The notes beneath the pieces are model-generated. The model did not search any database, was not told the origin of the DNA, and saw only the letters and a program-made list of their open reading frames with translations. From Brucella anthropi ATCC 49188 (GTDB lineage Bacteria > Pseudomonadota > Alphaproteobacteria > Rhizobiales > Rhizobiaceae), in assembly GCF_000017405.1 (NCBI RefSeq), contig NC_009667.1:1722001-1786000 (forward strand): a stretch of DNA of 64,000 nt. Reading direction: 5' to 3'. Each line of letters opens with the position of its first letter. Within the stretch, counting starts at the first letter, position 1. This document shows positions 1 to 7,910 of this stretch, in pieces. Both the position numbers and the translations under genes were made by a program.

Positions 1-110
1 GAAAACGGCGTCTCGAAGGACGAGGGAAAATTAAAGAGGCTCCCCCTCGTCCTTCGAGACGGTTCCTTCGCAAGCTCAGGAACCTCCTCAGGATGAGGGG
101 GGAGGCGTTA
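1..110. repeat. Long inverted repeat at window edge
   Basis: Positions 9-26 and 44-61 form a perfect 18-bp inverted repeat around a 17-base loop. A second, looser pair (CCTCGTCC near 45 and GGATGAGG near 94) follows. Such 'ccttcgagacg' palindromes are common between genes in alphaproteobacteria. There is no T-run, so a terminator role is unclear. The neighbouring gene on the left is outside the window. Confidence 0.6.
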
Positions 111-127
111 CCTTGCTCCACGTGCGG

Positions 128-203
128 GGCTTGCTCTAACTATTTGTTTCCACGCATGTCTTTATCCCGCAACCGGTTCTCATTTTCTGGAGACATGCTC
201 TAA
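128..203. repeat. RIME-like intergenic palindrome
   Basis: The block contains CTCTAACTATTTGTTT followed by an imperfect hairpin from GCATGTCT to AGACATGC around AACCGGTT. The same module recurs near 6.5, 13.7, 41.7, 45.9, 47.3, 55.1 and 57.8 kb. It resembles the mosaic intergenic elements known from rhizobia. It is non-coding. Confidence 0.7.
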
Positions 204-347
204 CACTACAGTTGCAAATTCGTCAGGCCGTGGCGAAAAGAGTGATTTTCGAGTACCGGAGCGGAGCGTACTTGAAGGTACGTGAGCACCGGAACGCAGA
301 CAAAACGCTCTTTGCAGCCCGGCATCACGAAGAATGCAACTGTAGTG
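204..347 (-). repeat. MITE-like element with 13-bp terminal inverted repeats
   Basis: CACTACAGTTGCA at 204-216 and TGCAACTGTAGTG at 335-347 are perfect inverted repeats bounding a 144-bp unit. Inside, the reverse strand reads CTCCGGTACTCGAAAATCAC, which recurs in copies at 2780-2940 and 15345-15507. The element abuts the stop codon of the sensor kinase. Size and spread recall the Brucella Bru-RS palindromes, but identity is not proven. Confidence 0.65.
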
Positions 348-1691
348 CTAAGCCGGAATATGGATGGTCGCGCGCAGGCCGCCGGTCGGAGCGTCTTCCA
401 GCGTAATGTCGCCACCGTGGCTGCGTGCAATATCGCGTGCGATGGCAAGCCCCAGCCCGCCCGTGCCGCCGGAATCCTGCGTTCGCGCTTCATCCAGCCG
501 GACGAAAGGCTTGAAGACGTCTTCGCGGCGGTCTTCCGGAATGCCCGGCCCGTCATCGTCCACAACGACTTTCAGCCAGCCTTCAACATGCGAAATCGAC
601 AGCTGGACATTCTGCGCATGGCGGAAGGCGTTTGATACGAGATTGCTGACCAGCCGCGAGAAGGCGTTCGGACGCACATGGATCTCGCTGTCGCCTTCAA
701 TATGATACTTGAAGCCGCGCTCGCGCAGGCGTGCTTCATGCTCCAGTTTTTCGCAAAGCCTCGTGACGTCGTAGCTCGCGGTTTCCTCCGAACCTTCGCC
801 GCGCGCAAAGGCGAGATAGCCTTCGAGCATCGTCTGCATGTCGGCAATATCCTGATTGAGCGGCTCGGTGTCGATCGAGTGGCCAGCCAGCGCAAGCTGC
901 AGCTTGAAGCGGGTCAGAATGGTGCGCAGATCGTGGCTGACGCCGGAAAGCATGGCAGTGCGCTGCTCGATCTGGCGTTCGATGCGCGAGCGCATCTGAA
1001 TGAAGGCGATGCCTGCACGGCGCACTTCCTCGGCTCCGCGCGGATGGAACCCCTCCGGCATGGGACGCCCCTTGCCGAAACTCTCTGCGGCCTCGGCAAG
1101 CTGCTGGATCGGCTTGATCTGGTTGCGCAGGAATGCGATGGCGATGATCAGCAGAACGAGCGCGGTGCCCACCATCCACGTCAGGAAGATGCCTGTATTG
1201 GATGCATAGGCCTGACTGCGCCGCGCAAAGACGCGCAACACCTTGTCCTCAAGCTTGATCCTGATCTCGATGAGATCGGAATCGCCCACCGTATCGACCC
1301 AGAAGGGCCGATTGATCTGGCGGGTGATCTCTTCACTCAGGAAGTAATCGAGAATGGCGAAAAAGGGCTTTGGTCCGGGAGGTGGTAGCGGATCGGGCGG
1401 CAGGATCGAAATGTTCAGCGCCAGCCGCTGCTGCGCGATGCGGATGAGATTGTCGTAGCCCGGTTCCTGCGGATAGGTTTCGAGAATGTCGATGATGCCT
1501 GCAATATCGCGCACAACGGCGGTCGACAGTCGTTCGGTCACCATCTGCCAGTGACGCTCCATGAACACATAGGCGATCACGGACTGGAGCAGAACCATCG
1601 GGGCAATGATGATGATGAGCGAACGCGCATAAAGCCCCTTCGGCATGATGCGCGCCAACCAGCGGGAGAATTTTCTCAAGGGCGATTTCAT
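348..1691 (-). CDS. Sensor histidine kinase (EnvZ/OmpB-like)
   Basis: This 447-residue inner-membrane histidine kinase should phosphorylate the response regulator encoded just upstream. Membrane segments lie near 22-44 and 168-188, flanking a periplasmic sensor domain. A HAMP linker follows (about 189-242), then the DHp helix with the phospho-acceptor H253 in SHDLRTILTR. The ATPase domain shows the N box (SNLVSNAFRHA), DDDGPGIP and GGTGGLGLA. The usual proline of HDLRTP is isoleucine here. The regulator gene precedes it by 223 bp on the same strand, a gap long enough for a separate promoter. The signal sensed is not visible. Confidence 0.9.
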   Translation of the reverse strand: MKSPLRKFSRWLARIMPKGLYARSLIIIIAPMVLLQSVIAYVFMERHWQMVTERLSTAVVRDIAGIIDILETYPQEPGYDNLIRIAQQRLALNISILPPDPLPPPGPKPFFAILDYFLSEEITRQINRPFWVDTVGDSDLIEIRIKLEDKVLRVFARRSQAYASNTGIFLTWMVGTALVLLIIAIAFLRNQIKPIQQLAEAAESFGKGRPMPEGFHPRGAEEVRRAGIAFIQMRSRIERQIEQRTAMLSGVSHDLRTILTRFKLQLALAGHSIDTEPLNQDIADMQTMLEGYLAFARGEGSEETASYDVTRLCEKLEHEARLRERGFKYHIEGDSEIHVRPNAFSRLVSNLVSNAFRHAQNVQLSISHVEGWLKVVVDDDGPGIPEDRREDVFKPFVRLDEARTQDSGGTGGLGLAIARDIARSHGGDITLEDAPTGGLRATIHIPA

Positions 1692-1914
1692 CGTGTTAAA
1701 ACGTCCCTCAGTACCCTGTGGTTGCGCTCAAAAGACTTATTTTGTCGCAAAGCCGCTTCACACTTTTTGGCTCGAAAAACGCTTCCGGAAATATTGCTGT
1801 CTGCAAATGGCGTTTTCCATGAACAACATTGCGGCTGCACCTTTGGTACATGCCGCTCTGCGTTTTGAGAAAACACCATTTTCTGATCGCGATATTCCTG
1901 ATTGCCGATGGTTG

Positions 1915-2640
1915 CTATTCGATGCTGAGCTTGTAGCCGATACCGCGCACGGTCTGGAGCCAGACCGGATTGGCCGGGTCCTGCTCGATCTTGCGGCGAA
2001 GGCGATTGATCTGGACGTCGATCGTGCGTTCACCGACATCGCCATCCTGACCGGTCAGCTCATGGCGGGGGATCGTCTCGCCGGCACGCTCGGCGAAAAT
2101 CGCCATGATATCCTGCTCACGATCCGTCAGCTTGATTGTTTCCGTACCCTTTTTCAGCTCGCGGCGCGGGATGAAGAAAGTATAGGGGCCGAACACGATC
2201 TGCTCGATTTTCGGCTGTGCGGGTGGCGCGCCGCGGCGCAGGATATTGTTGATGCGAAGCGTCAGCTCGCGGGGATCGAACGGCTTGGGCAGATAATCGT
2301 CCGCTCCGGCAGCCAGACCGTCGATGCGGCTGTCGGTTTCCGACAATGCCGTCAGCATCAGGATGGGGACGTTCTTCTGCTCGCGCAGCGATCGCGTCAG
2401 CGAAACGCCGGTTTCTCCCGGCATCATGACGTCGAGGATCAGCAGATCGAAATCGATGCCTTCCAGTTTGCGGCGCGCTTCGGCAGCGCTTCCAGCCATG
2501 GTGACACGGAATCCGCTATTGGTCAGATATTGTGAGAGAAGGCTGCGGATACGCGTATCGTCGTCAACGACGAGGAGATGTGGCGCGTCGTCCGAGAGCG
2601 TCTTTTCTTCTTCTACAGCCATGGCGTCTTTCGATCCCAT
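1915..2640 (-). CDS. OmpR-family response regulator (PetR-like)
   Basis: A 241-residue two-component regulator. The receiver domain (about 20-135) has acidic residues at 26-28, phospho-acceptor D70 in LILDVMMPG and the conserved lysine K119 in LPKPF. A winged-helix DNA-binding domain fills the C-terminal 100 residues and ends TVRGIGYKL. The following sensor kinase is the likely partner. A PetP-like MarR gene lies upstream on the same strand, and Rhodobacter also pairs PetP with PetR, which supports the name. ATG 2640 is used; ATG 2622 is an alternative start, as neither has a strong ribosome site. Confidence 0.9.
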   Translation of the reverse strand: MGSKDAMAVEEEKTLSDDAPHLLVVDDDTRIRSLLSQYLTNSGFRVTMAGSAAEARRKLEGIDFDLLILDVMMPGETGVSLTRSLREQKNVPILMLTALSETDSRIDGLAAGADDYLPKPFDPRELTLRINNILRRGAPPAQPKIEQIVFGPYTFFIPRRELKKGTETIKLTDREQDIMAIFAERAGETIPRHELTGQDGDVGERTIDVQINRLRRKIEQDPANPVWLQTVRGIGYKLSIE

Positions 2641-2779
2641 TCCGATAATTTTACTTCAGCATTCCAGCTTATGCCCGATGCTTTGGTGCACATATTATCG
2701 ACTGGAATGCGGCACGTCCATTCACTGCCTGCGTGGACCTGTTTTTATACAAGCACTTATTGTCTGATCCAAAAGTCGC

Positions 2780-2940
2780 CATGCCTTGGCTCGCAAACAG
2801 CGTTTTTCTGCGCTTCCGGTGCTCATGTACTTGCTCAGACGCATAATCTTATCCGAAAAGTCTACAACTTTTCGGGATTATGCTTAGCAGTACACTGCGC
2901 TCTGGTTCTCGAAACCCACCATTTTCGCCACGGCCAGACG
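2780..2940 (+). repeat. MITE-like element copy with nested palindrome
   Basis: The outer parts match the reverse strand of the 204-347 element (TTCCGGTGCTCA on the left, TTTTCGCCACGGCC on the right). Between them, about 2840-2882, sits an extra palindrome (AATCTTATCCGAAAAG to CTTTTCGGGATTAT) of the RIME-like family. The 2641-2998 gap holds no gene, and this element occupies most of its right half. Confidence 0.6.
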
Positions 2941-2998
2941 TTTTTATTCAGACACTTTGTGCAACTAGACGTAACACTCAAACCCAGTGTCGCTCGGT

Positions 2999-3520
2999 TC
3001 AAAGGTGTCTGGTTGAACTATCTTCGGCAGAAAACTCGTCGATCTGGGCGCGCCGCTCGGGGTTGACCATATTATAGAGGAAGCGCTCGATGACTTCCCG
3101 GTCCTGCGGCGCACAGTCCTCCAGTGCACGTGCGATGCGTCGTGACTGTGGAAGGGCGAGGGCAAGCGTGAGCTGGCGGCCGCTCTTGGTCGGATAAAGC
3201 TTGCGGTGGCGGCGGTCGTGAAGGCCGGTGGCCTGAACCACATGCCCCGTATCGATCAACTGTTTAAGCACGCGCGACAGGCTCTGCTTGGTGATCCGCA
3301 GGACCTCCAGCAGCTCGGCAACCGTCATACCGGGCTTTCGGTTGATGAAGTAGAGAACACGGTGATGCGCCCGCCCGAATCCGATCTTTTCCAGAATAAG
3401 ATCAGGGTCGGCGGTAAAGTCGCGATAGGAAAAAAACAGTAGTTCGATCACGTTGAGGTCGGCCGCCTCCTCAGCCGTCAACGGATTGCTTATATAATTC
3501 ATATCGTTCGTCGAATTCAC
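2999..3520 (-). CDS. MarR-family regulator (PetP-like)
   Basis: A 173-residue winged-helix repressor. The core from about residue 20 (ELLFFSYRDFTADPDLIL, GRAHHRVLYFI) through TKQSLSRVLKQLID and the wing (DRRHRKLYPT) fits the PetP branch of MarR proteins, which accompany a PetR response regulator. Start is GTG 3520 because GGAG sits 7 bases upstream; ATG 3502 is an alternative. A longer frame to 3715 lacks a ribosome site and would run through the promoter. A perfect palindrome 28 bases upstream of the start suggests autoregulation. Confidence 0.85.
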   Translation of the reverse strand: MNSTNDMNYISNPLTAEEAADLNVIELLFFSYRDFTADPDLILEKIGFGRAHHRVLYFINRKPGMTVAELLEVLRITKQSLSRVLKQLIDTGHVVQATGLHDRRHRKLYPTKSGRQLTLALALPQSRRIARALEDCAPQDREVIERFLYNMVNPERRAQIDEFSAEDSSTRHL

Positions 3521-4061
3521 ATCGGTGCTCCGTTCTGCTGCGTTAAATATGTCAGCATTATTGACATAATTCAATCGCCCAGATAATTTTCGATAAGTGT
3601 GAGCTGGCTTTTTTGGAATAATGTTTGCGCTGATGCGTGCAAGAAGGAGGAATAATTGCGCTAACGGGCTTCCCGCCACCGTCTCAATGGGTTGGTGATG
3701 GGATGGTTGCCGCAATATTCGAACCCTGTGGAGGATTTATTTTCTTTCCATGCATGCTCCGCCTGGGATTCGCGCAATATGTTTGCGTGACCTCAAAGCA
3801 TTTTGAACAAAAAGGCCAGCAATTACGCAGGAAAAGGTGGCCGTCTCACCAGTTATATCGATTTAGCTGGGGAAGACGGGATGCGGAGAAGTTTATCTGG
3901 TCTGAAGTCGACCTGAAACCAGATCGAGACAGCGCTGCTGAGGCGCATCCCGAAAAGTATGAGGCGATTTTCGGGATGCGCGTCAAAATGCATAGACAGG
4001 GCATTTCCAAGGTTTCATCCTGAAAAAAGAAATGCTCGATGAAATATTTAGGAGCAAGAAA
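3521..4061. other. Intergenic region between divergent marR and ilvE
   Basis: No convincing gene is present. It holds the palindrome at 3548-3568 and, at about 3950-4016, a RIME-like hairpin (GCATCCCGAAAA with TTTTCGGGATGC). A plus-strand TTGACA at 3562 with TAATTT 17 bases on could be a promoter, but it lies 500 bp from ilvE. Confidence 0.5.
3548..3568 (-). promoter_or_regulatory. Putative MarR operator palindrome
   Basis: TATGTCA-N7-TGACATA is a perfect inverted repeat 28 bp upstream of the MarR gene start. Its size and dyad symmetry suit a MarR dimer. On the reverse strand a TTGAAT -35-like hexamer partly overlaps it, consistent with repression of its own gene. Confidence 0.5.
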
Positions 4062-4952
4062 ATGGCTGCGATTCCATTCGATCAACGGGACGGATTTATC
4101 TGGCTGGACGGAGAATTCGTCGACTGGAAAGATGCAAAAATCCACGTGCTGACCCATGGTCTGCATTATGCGAGCGCGGTGTTTGAAGGTGAACGCGCCT
4201 ATGGCGGCGAGATCTTCAAGCTCAATGAGCATACCGAACGCCTGCATGAATCTGCACGCATTCTCGGTTTCGAGATTCCTTTCAGCGTTGCAGAAATCAA
4301 CGATGCCTGCCGCGAGCTTCTGAAGAAGCAGGGTTTTGAAGACGCCTATGTTCGCCCGATTGCCTGGCGCGGTTCGGAGTCACTGGGGGTCTCGGCGCAG
4401 AACAACCGCATTCATCTTGCCATCGCCATCTGGCAATGGCCGAGCTATTTCTCGCCCGAAGAAAAGATGAAGGGCATCCGGCTCGATATCGCTGAATATT
4501 GCCGCCCGGACCCGCGCACTGCGCCGTCGCGCTCGAAGGCTGCCGGTCTCTATATGATCTGCACGATCTCCAAGCACGCCGCCGAAGCCAAGGGCTATGC
4601 CGATGCATTGATGCTCGACTGGCGCGGACAGGTTGCGGAAGCAACCGGTGCAAACGTCTTCTTCGTGAAGGACGGCGCACTGCATACGCCGAAGCCTGAC
4701 TGCTTCCTTGACGGTATCACGCGTCGCACGGTCATTGATCTTGCCAAGCGTCGCGGCATTGAAGTCATCGAGCGGGCAATCATGCCGGAAGAACTTGCCG
4801 GTTTCTCCGAATGCTTCCTGTGCGGAACAGCAGCGGAAGTGACGCCGGTATCCGAGATCGGTCAATACCGTTTCAAACCTTCCGAAATTACAAATGTTCT
4901 AATGAATGACTATTCTGCGGAAGTTCAGCCAAAGCGGGCGGCAGCCGAATAG
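4062..4952 (+). CDS. ilvE: Branched-chain amino acid aminotransferase
   Basis: A cytoplasmic PLP enzyme of fold type IV. It interconverts leucine, isoleucine and valine with their 2-oxo acids, using glutamate/2-oxoglutarate as partner. At 296 residues it has normal family length. The PLP lysine is K159 in SRSKAAGLYM; THGLHYASAVFEG near 31-43 and EATGANVFFV are family signatures. ATG 4062 is chosen because GGAG lies 7 bases upstream; the upstream in-frame ATG 4032 has no good site. It is a single gene ending in a rho-independent terminator. Confidence 0.95.
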   Translation: MAAIPFDQRDGFIWLDGEFVDWKDAKIHVLTHGLHYASAVFEGERAYGGEIFKLNEHTERLHESARILGFEIPFSVAEINDACRELLKKQGFEDAYVRPIAWRGSESLGVSAQNNRIHLAIAIWQWPSYFSPEEKMKGIRLDIAEYCRPDPRTAPSRSKAAGLYMICTISKHAAEAKGYADALMLDWRGQVAEATGANVFFVKDGALHTPKPDCFLDGITRRTVIDLAKRRGIEVIERAIMPEELAGFSECFLCGTAAEVTPVSEIGQYRFKPSEITNVLMNDYSAEVQPKRAAAE

Positions 4953-4983
4953 TAGGTGCCGAACCAAGTTTTAAACAGAAAAA

Positions 4984-5008
4984 GAGCGGTCTTAGGGCCG
5001 CTTTTTTG
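4984..5008 (+). terminator. Rho-independent terminator of ilvE
   Basis: AGCGGTC-TTAG-GGCCGCT stem followed by T6, 32 bases after the ilvE stop codon. Confidence 0.85.
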
Positions 5009-5108
5009 TTATTCCGTCGCTTATTGTTTGACATTGGAAAGTTTCGGCACAAGATTTTTTTACCGGAGTCGCGCTATTCCGGTTTAAAACTCAGATGGGG
5101 TGACGATT

Positions 5109-5390
5109 ATGGAATCTCTACTACCTATCATTCTCCAGCTTGTGGCTGGCGCGGTTGGTGGCAACATCGCCGGAGCAGTGAAGAATATCAGTCTGGGCAC
5201 CACGGGTAACACGGTGGCAGGCGGCATCGGTGGTGTCATCCTCGGGCAGCTGCTTCCGATGTTGTCTGGCGGTGGCCTCGATTCCGTTCTCAACGGTGTT
5301 GTCGGCCAGCTGGCAGGCGGCGGCATTGGCGGTATCGTGCTCACGGCCGTTGTCGGCCTGATCAAGAACGCGATGGCTGCCAAGGCCTGA
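5109..5390 (+). CDS. Small glycine-rich hydrophobic protein
   Basis: A 93-residue protein of unknown function. It is almost entirely hydrophobic and glycine-rich (LVAGAVGGNIAGAV, GGIGGVILGQLLP, GGGIGGIVLTAVVGLI) with a short basic end, suggesting membrane insertion through two or three segments. ATG 5109 is preferred with GGGG 8 bases upstream; a GTG at 5100 is possible. It is monocistronic between the ilvE terminator and a repeat block. I do not recognise a named family. Confidence 0.7.
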   Translation: MESLLPIILQLVAGAVGGNIAGAVKNISLGTTGNTVAGGIGGVILGQLLPMLSGGGLDSVLNGVVGQLAGGGIGGIVLTAVVGLIKNAMAAKA

Positions 5391-5394
5391 CGCA

Positions 5395-5535
5395 CTAAGA
5401 CATCCCGAAAAGTGTGAAGCGCCTACGCAGAGAAATCAGTCCACTGGACTGATTTCTGATCCCGCTTCGATCGGGTAACATGTGCGTGAAAGCAAACAGT
5501 TGGAGCGCCGGTCTGATTCAATCAGATCGAAATGC
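5395..5535. repeat. RIME-like mosaic repeat
   Basis: Contains CATCCCGAAAAGTGTGAAGCG, a strong hairpin AGAAATCAGTCCA-C-TGGACTGATTTCT, then GATTCAATCAGATCGAAATG, all modules seen in the other intergenic repeats (for example near 21.9, 45.9 and 55.1 kb). Non-coding. Confidence 0.65.
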
Positions 5536-5544
5536 GCTCTGGAG

Positions 5545-5690
5545 ACTGCATGGTTGTGGGGACAACCGGTAAGACGAACTGTCGGGGCCTATCCCGGAAA
5601 CCGTGAAACGGTTTTCGGAGTAGGCACCTCGAACAATCCTGGAGAGGGAAAACGGGCGGCTATCAGCCGCCCGTATCTATTTAAAGCTTC
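5545..5690. ncRNA. Candidate structured RNA upstream of the metallo-hydrolase
   Basis: Three consecutive hairpins fill this gene-free stretch: GGTTGT-GGGG-ACAACC (5552-5567); a long stem 5587-5604 with 5608-5625, 17 of 18 pairs including wobbles, closed by a GAA loop; and a perfect 9-bp stem 5653-5661/5665-5673. The last could terminate transcription on the reverse strand, where TTTT follows it. It may be a small RNA or a 5' leader of the next gene. No known family is recognised, and 6S or 4.5S RNA signatures are not evident. Confidence 0.35.
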
Positions 5691-5767
5691 ACCTGGCGGG
5701 CACAGGACACTATCTCTGTGTCAGAAAGCACCTTCCGGACCGCTATTTATTCAAGTGGAGTAAGACT

Positions 5768-6424
5768 ATGGGGCAATTGCAGGCCATCATCGTTCCCGTC
5801 ACGCCTTTCCAGCAGAATTGCACCATTCTGTTCGATGGCGAGACCAAGAAGGGTGTTGTGATCGATCCGGGCGGTGACCTGGATCGCATCCGCGAGGCGA
5901 TTGATTCCCAAGGGATCGATGTCGAGGCCATCTGGATCACGCATGGCCATATCGATCATGCTGCGGCAGCCCTTGATCTCAAGGAAGCCCTGAATGTGGA
6001 CATTATCGGCCCGCACAGGGATGATAAGTTCCTGCTCGATAATCTGGAAGCGACCGGCCTAAAGTATGGCATCACTGAAGGCGTGCGCAATGTTACGCCG
6101 GACCGCTGGCTGGATGAAGGTGACAAGGTTTCCGTCGCCGGGCACGAATTCGACGTCTTCCACACGCCGGGCCATGCGCCGGGGCACGTCGTGTTCTTCA
6201 ACCCCGAAGCGCGGTTTGCGATAGTCGGTGATGTGCTTTTCAACGGCTCGGTCGGGCGCACTGATCTGCCAGCCGGTGATCACGCGGCGCTGATTCGCTC
6301 CATCAAGGAAAAGCTGCTGCCGCTCGGGGACGATATAGGTTTCATTTGCGGGCATGGTCCCGGTGGTCGGTTCGGTGATGAACGGCGCTCCAATCCATTT
6401 TTGAACGACATCGGATATGCATAA
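5768..6424 (+). CDS. MBL-fold metallo-hydrolase (YcbL/glyoxalase II-like)
   Basis: A 218-residue cytoplasmic metallo-beta-lactamase fold protein. The metal ligands are visible in THGHIDH (H59, H61, D63, H64), HTPGHAPGHVVF, IVGDVLF and ICGHGPG near the end. It matches the short YcbL group, which hydrolyses thioesters such as S-lactoylglutathione but lacks the C-terminal helical domain of classical GloB. GGAG sits 7 bases before ATG 5768. The leader contains strong hairpins, and a terminator follows directly. Confidence 0.85.
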   Translation: MGQLQAIIVPVTPFQQNCTILFDGETKKGVVIDPGGDLDRIREAIDSQGIDVEAIWITHGHIDHAAAALDLKEALNVDIIGPHRDDKFLLDNLEATGLKYGITEGVRNVTPDRWLDEGDKVSVAGHEFDVFHTPGHAPGHVVFFNPEARFAIVGDVLFNGSVGRTDLPAGDHAALIRSIKEKLLPLGDDIGFICGHGPGGRFGDERRSNPFLNDIGYA

Positions 6425-6426
6425 AA

Positions 6427-6452
6427 AAAGCCGCCTTTAAAGGCGGCTTTTC
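6427..6452 (+). terminator. Rho-independent terminator
   Basis: AAAGCCGCCTTTAAAGGCGGCTTTT palindrome starting 4 bases after the metallo-hydrolase stop; T-run on the plus strand and A-run on the other, so it could act both ways. Confidence 0.85.
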
Positions 6453-6470
6453 CTCGGGATGGTTTGCTTT

Positions 6471-6557
6471 GGAGCACCGATCTGGTTGAAGCAGATCGGT
6501 GCTCTAATCACTTGTTTTGACGCGCATCTTATCCGAAAACCGTTTCACACTTTTCGG
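6471..6557. repeat. RIME-like mosaic repeat
   Basis: GAGCACCGATCTG with CAGATCGGTGCTC makes the first hairpin; the second runs from GCGCATCTTATCCGAAAA to TTTTCGGGATGTGC. This two-hairpin layout is the same as at 45899-46003. Confidence 0.7.
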
Positions 6558-6565
6558 GATGTGCT

Positions 6566-7018
6566 TTAATTTGCGGAGCAGAAGTGATCACGTCCGTCAT
6601 AACCGCGATAGGTGCCGGTATTCGGATTGAATGACCGGTAACGGTCGGCGCAATACTGGTACCAGCCACGGCTCCATGGCTCATAGCTTGAGCGATAATA
6701 AGTCGCCTGACGAGCCGGGGCTGCCGGGTAATAAGCTGGCGGCGGCGGAGGCGGTGCATAGACCGGGGCAGGCTGCACATAGGTCGGTTGTGGCTGGCTC
6801 AGCGCGCTGCCGATGAGGGCACCTGCTGCAAGGCCGATCACACCTGCGGCAACGGCGTCGCCATGGTTGCGATGCCGGTCGCGGTAGTAGGGACGATCCC
6901 AGCCGCCACGATCCCAGCCATGGCGACCCCAGGAATCTGCCGATGCTGTTGCAAGCGGTGCGGCAACTGCCGCAAGGGATGCCGCTGCCAGAATGGCTGT
7001 TTTCGCAAATCGGTTCAT
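6566..7018 (-). CDS. BA14K family secreted protein
   Basis: A 150-residue exported protein. The signal peptide covers about 1-28 (NRFAKTAILAAASLAAVAAP). A GVIGLAAGALIGSAL segment near 60-75 is followed by a proline/tyrosine-rich linker and the BA14K module (WYQYCADRYRSFNPNTGTY, ending DHFC). In Brucella the 14-kDa immunoreactive relative is lectin-like. ATG 7018 has GGAG 6 bases upstream. It is transcribed alone, with the cold-shock gene upstream on the same strand. Confidence 0.85.
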   Translation of the reverse strand: MNRFAKTAILAAASLAAVAAPLATASADSWGRHGWDRGGWDRPYYRDRHRNHGDAVAAGVIGLAAGALIGSALSQPQPTYVQPAPVYAPPPPPPAYYPAAPARQATYYRSSYEPWSRGWYQYCADRYRSFNPNTGTYRGYDGRDHFCSAN

Positions 7019-7244
7019 TGTTCGCTCCTTCAGAAGCTCGACTGTAATTTCTCCGATACGCTCGCCGAACGGGCACACACGTATCGTTTATGAATAACTA
7101 ATTAACTGTTTCGACATGAATGGAGGCTGAACAATGGTGAAGGGCGATGGAAAGCTGTCAGTTTCCGGTCAATTACATGCAGCATCTGTAATATTTCGCG
7201 CCTGAATGATCATCCGTTCAGGGTTGCATACTGGCAATAAAAAA

Positions 7245-7262
7245 CCCCGGCAAAAGCCGGGG
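7245..7262 (-). terminator. Terminator of the cold-shock gene
   Basis: CCCCGGC-AAAA-GCCGGGG stem. Read on the reverse strand it is followed by TTTTTT, just downstream of the cold-shock gene. Confidence 0.85.
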
Positions 7263-7288
7263 CAAGTGGTAGGTTCTTTTATGAACGA

Positions 7289-7504
7289 TCAGCCGGTAAC
7301 GGTGATGTTCACGGCCTTCGGGCCTTTGCCGCGACGATCCGGTTCCGTCTCGTAGGAAACCTTCTGATTGTCTGCGAGGCCAGTGAGGCCAGAAGCCTGT
7401 ACAGCAGAAATGTGTACGAAGATGTCAGCGCCACCGTCGTCCGGCTTGATGAAACCGAAACCTTTTTCGGTATTGAAGAATTTGACCAGTCCGGTCTGTG
7501 CCAT
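7289..7504 (-). CDS. Cold-shock domain protein
   Basis: A 71-residue single cold-shock domain with RNP1 (KGFGFIKP) and RNP2 (DIFVHISAV), binding single-stranded nucleic acid and acting as an RNA chaperone. ATG 7504 is the family start; AGGAA lies 9 bases upstream. Its upstream region is long (over 400 bp free of genes), as is common for cspA-type genes whose leader is thermosensitive. A second, different paralogue lies at 35170-35379. Confidence 0.9.
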   Translation of the reverse strand: MAQTGLVKFFNTEKGFGFIKPDDGGADIFVHISAVQASGLTGLADNQKVSYETEPDRRGKGPKAVNITVTG

Positions 7505-7910
7505 GGGATCCGTTCCTTTTCCTTGGCGCCACCGCTCTTGTGGAGACAGTGGTATTACAAATTCTGCCAAGCGCACCACACACCCGGCAGAGGGTTATGC
7601 AGGCAGTTCTCGACATTGGGAAGGAACCGATCATTGCCGAAGGGGAGCCTTCGACCCGGAACTTATAGCGGCCCCGGCGCGCCGTTCTTCCAGTCTTCCA
7701 TTTGTTCGCTAAATGCCCGAACAGGTGGAGACTGATCTATGAAGCGGTATTTGGCAAGCAAATTCTTTGGGGGGAACATGATTGGTTATCTTTGAACCGG
7801 TATCGTCAGAATTTTTTACGATTGTTTCAAGAAAATCATCGACTCAATCCCAAAATAGAACAGGCTAACCCTAATATATCGCGAATTTAAACGGATATGT
7901 CCTGGTATTT
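7505..7910. other. Gene-free region upstream of the cold-shock gene
   Basis: About 400 bases with no supported gene. It includes the cold-shock leader and promoter and the 3' end of the transglycosylase transcription unit. I see no strong hairpin terminator or repeat in it. Confidence 0.4.

Noticed and set aside
3637..4023. 128-codon plus-strand frame upstream of ilvE
   Set aside because: It spans a RIME-like hairpin, shows no family resemblance and is unlike coding sequence, despite a GGAGGA-like string nearby.
5545..5690. 4.5S (SRP) or 6S RNA
   Set aside because: No GGAAGGAAGCAGCC-like SRP loop, and no clear 6S closing stem with central bubble.
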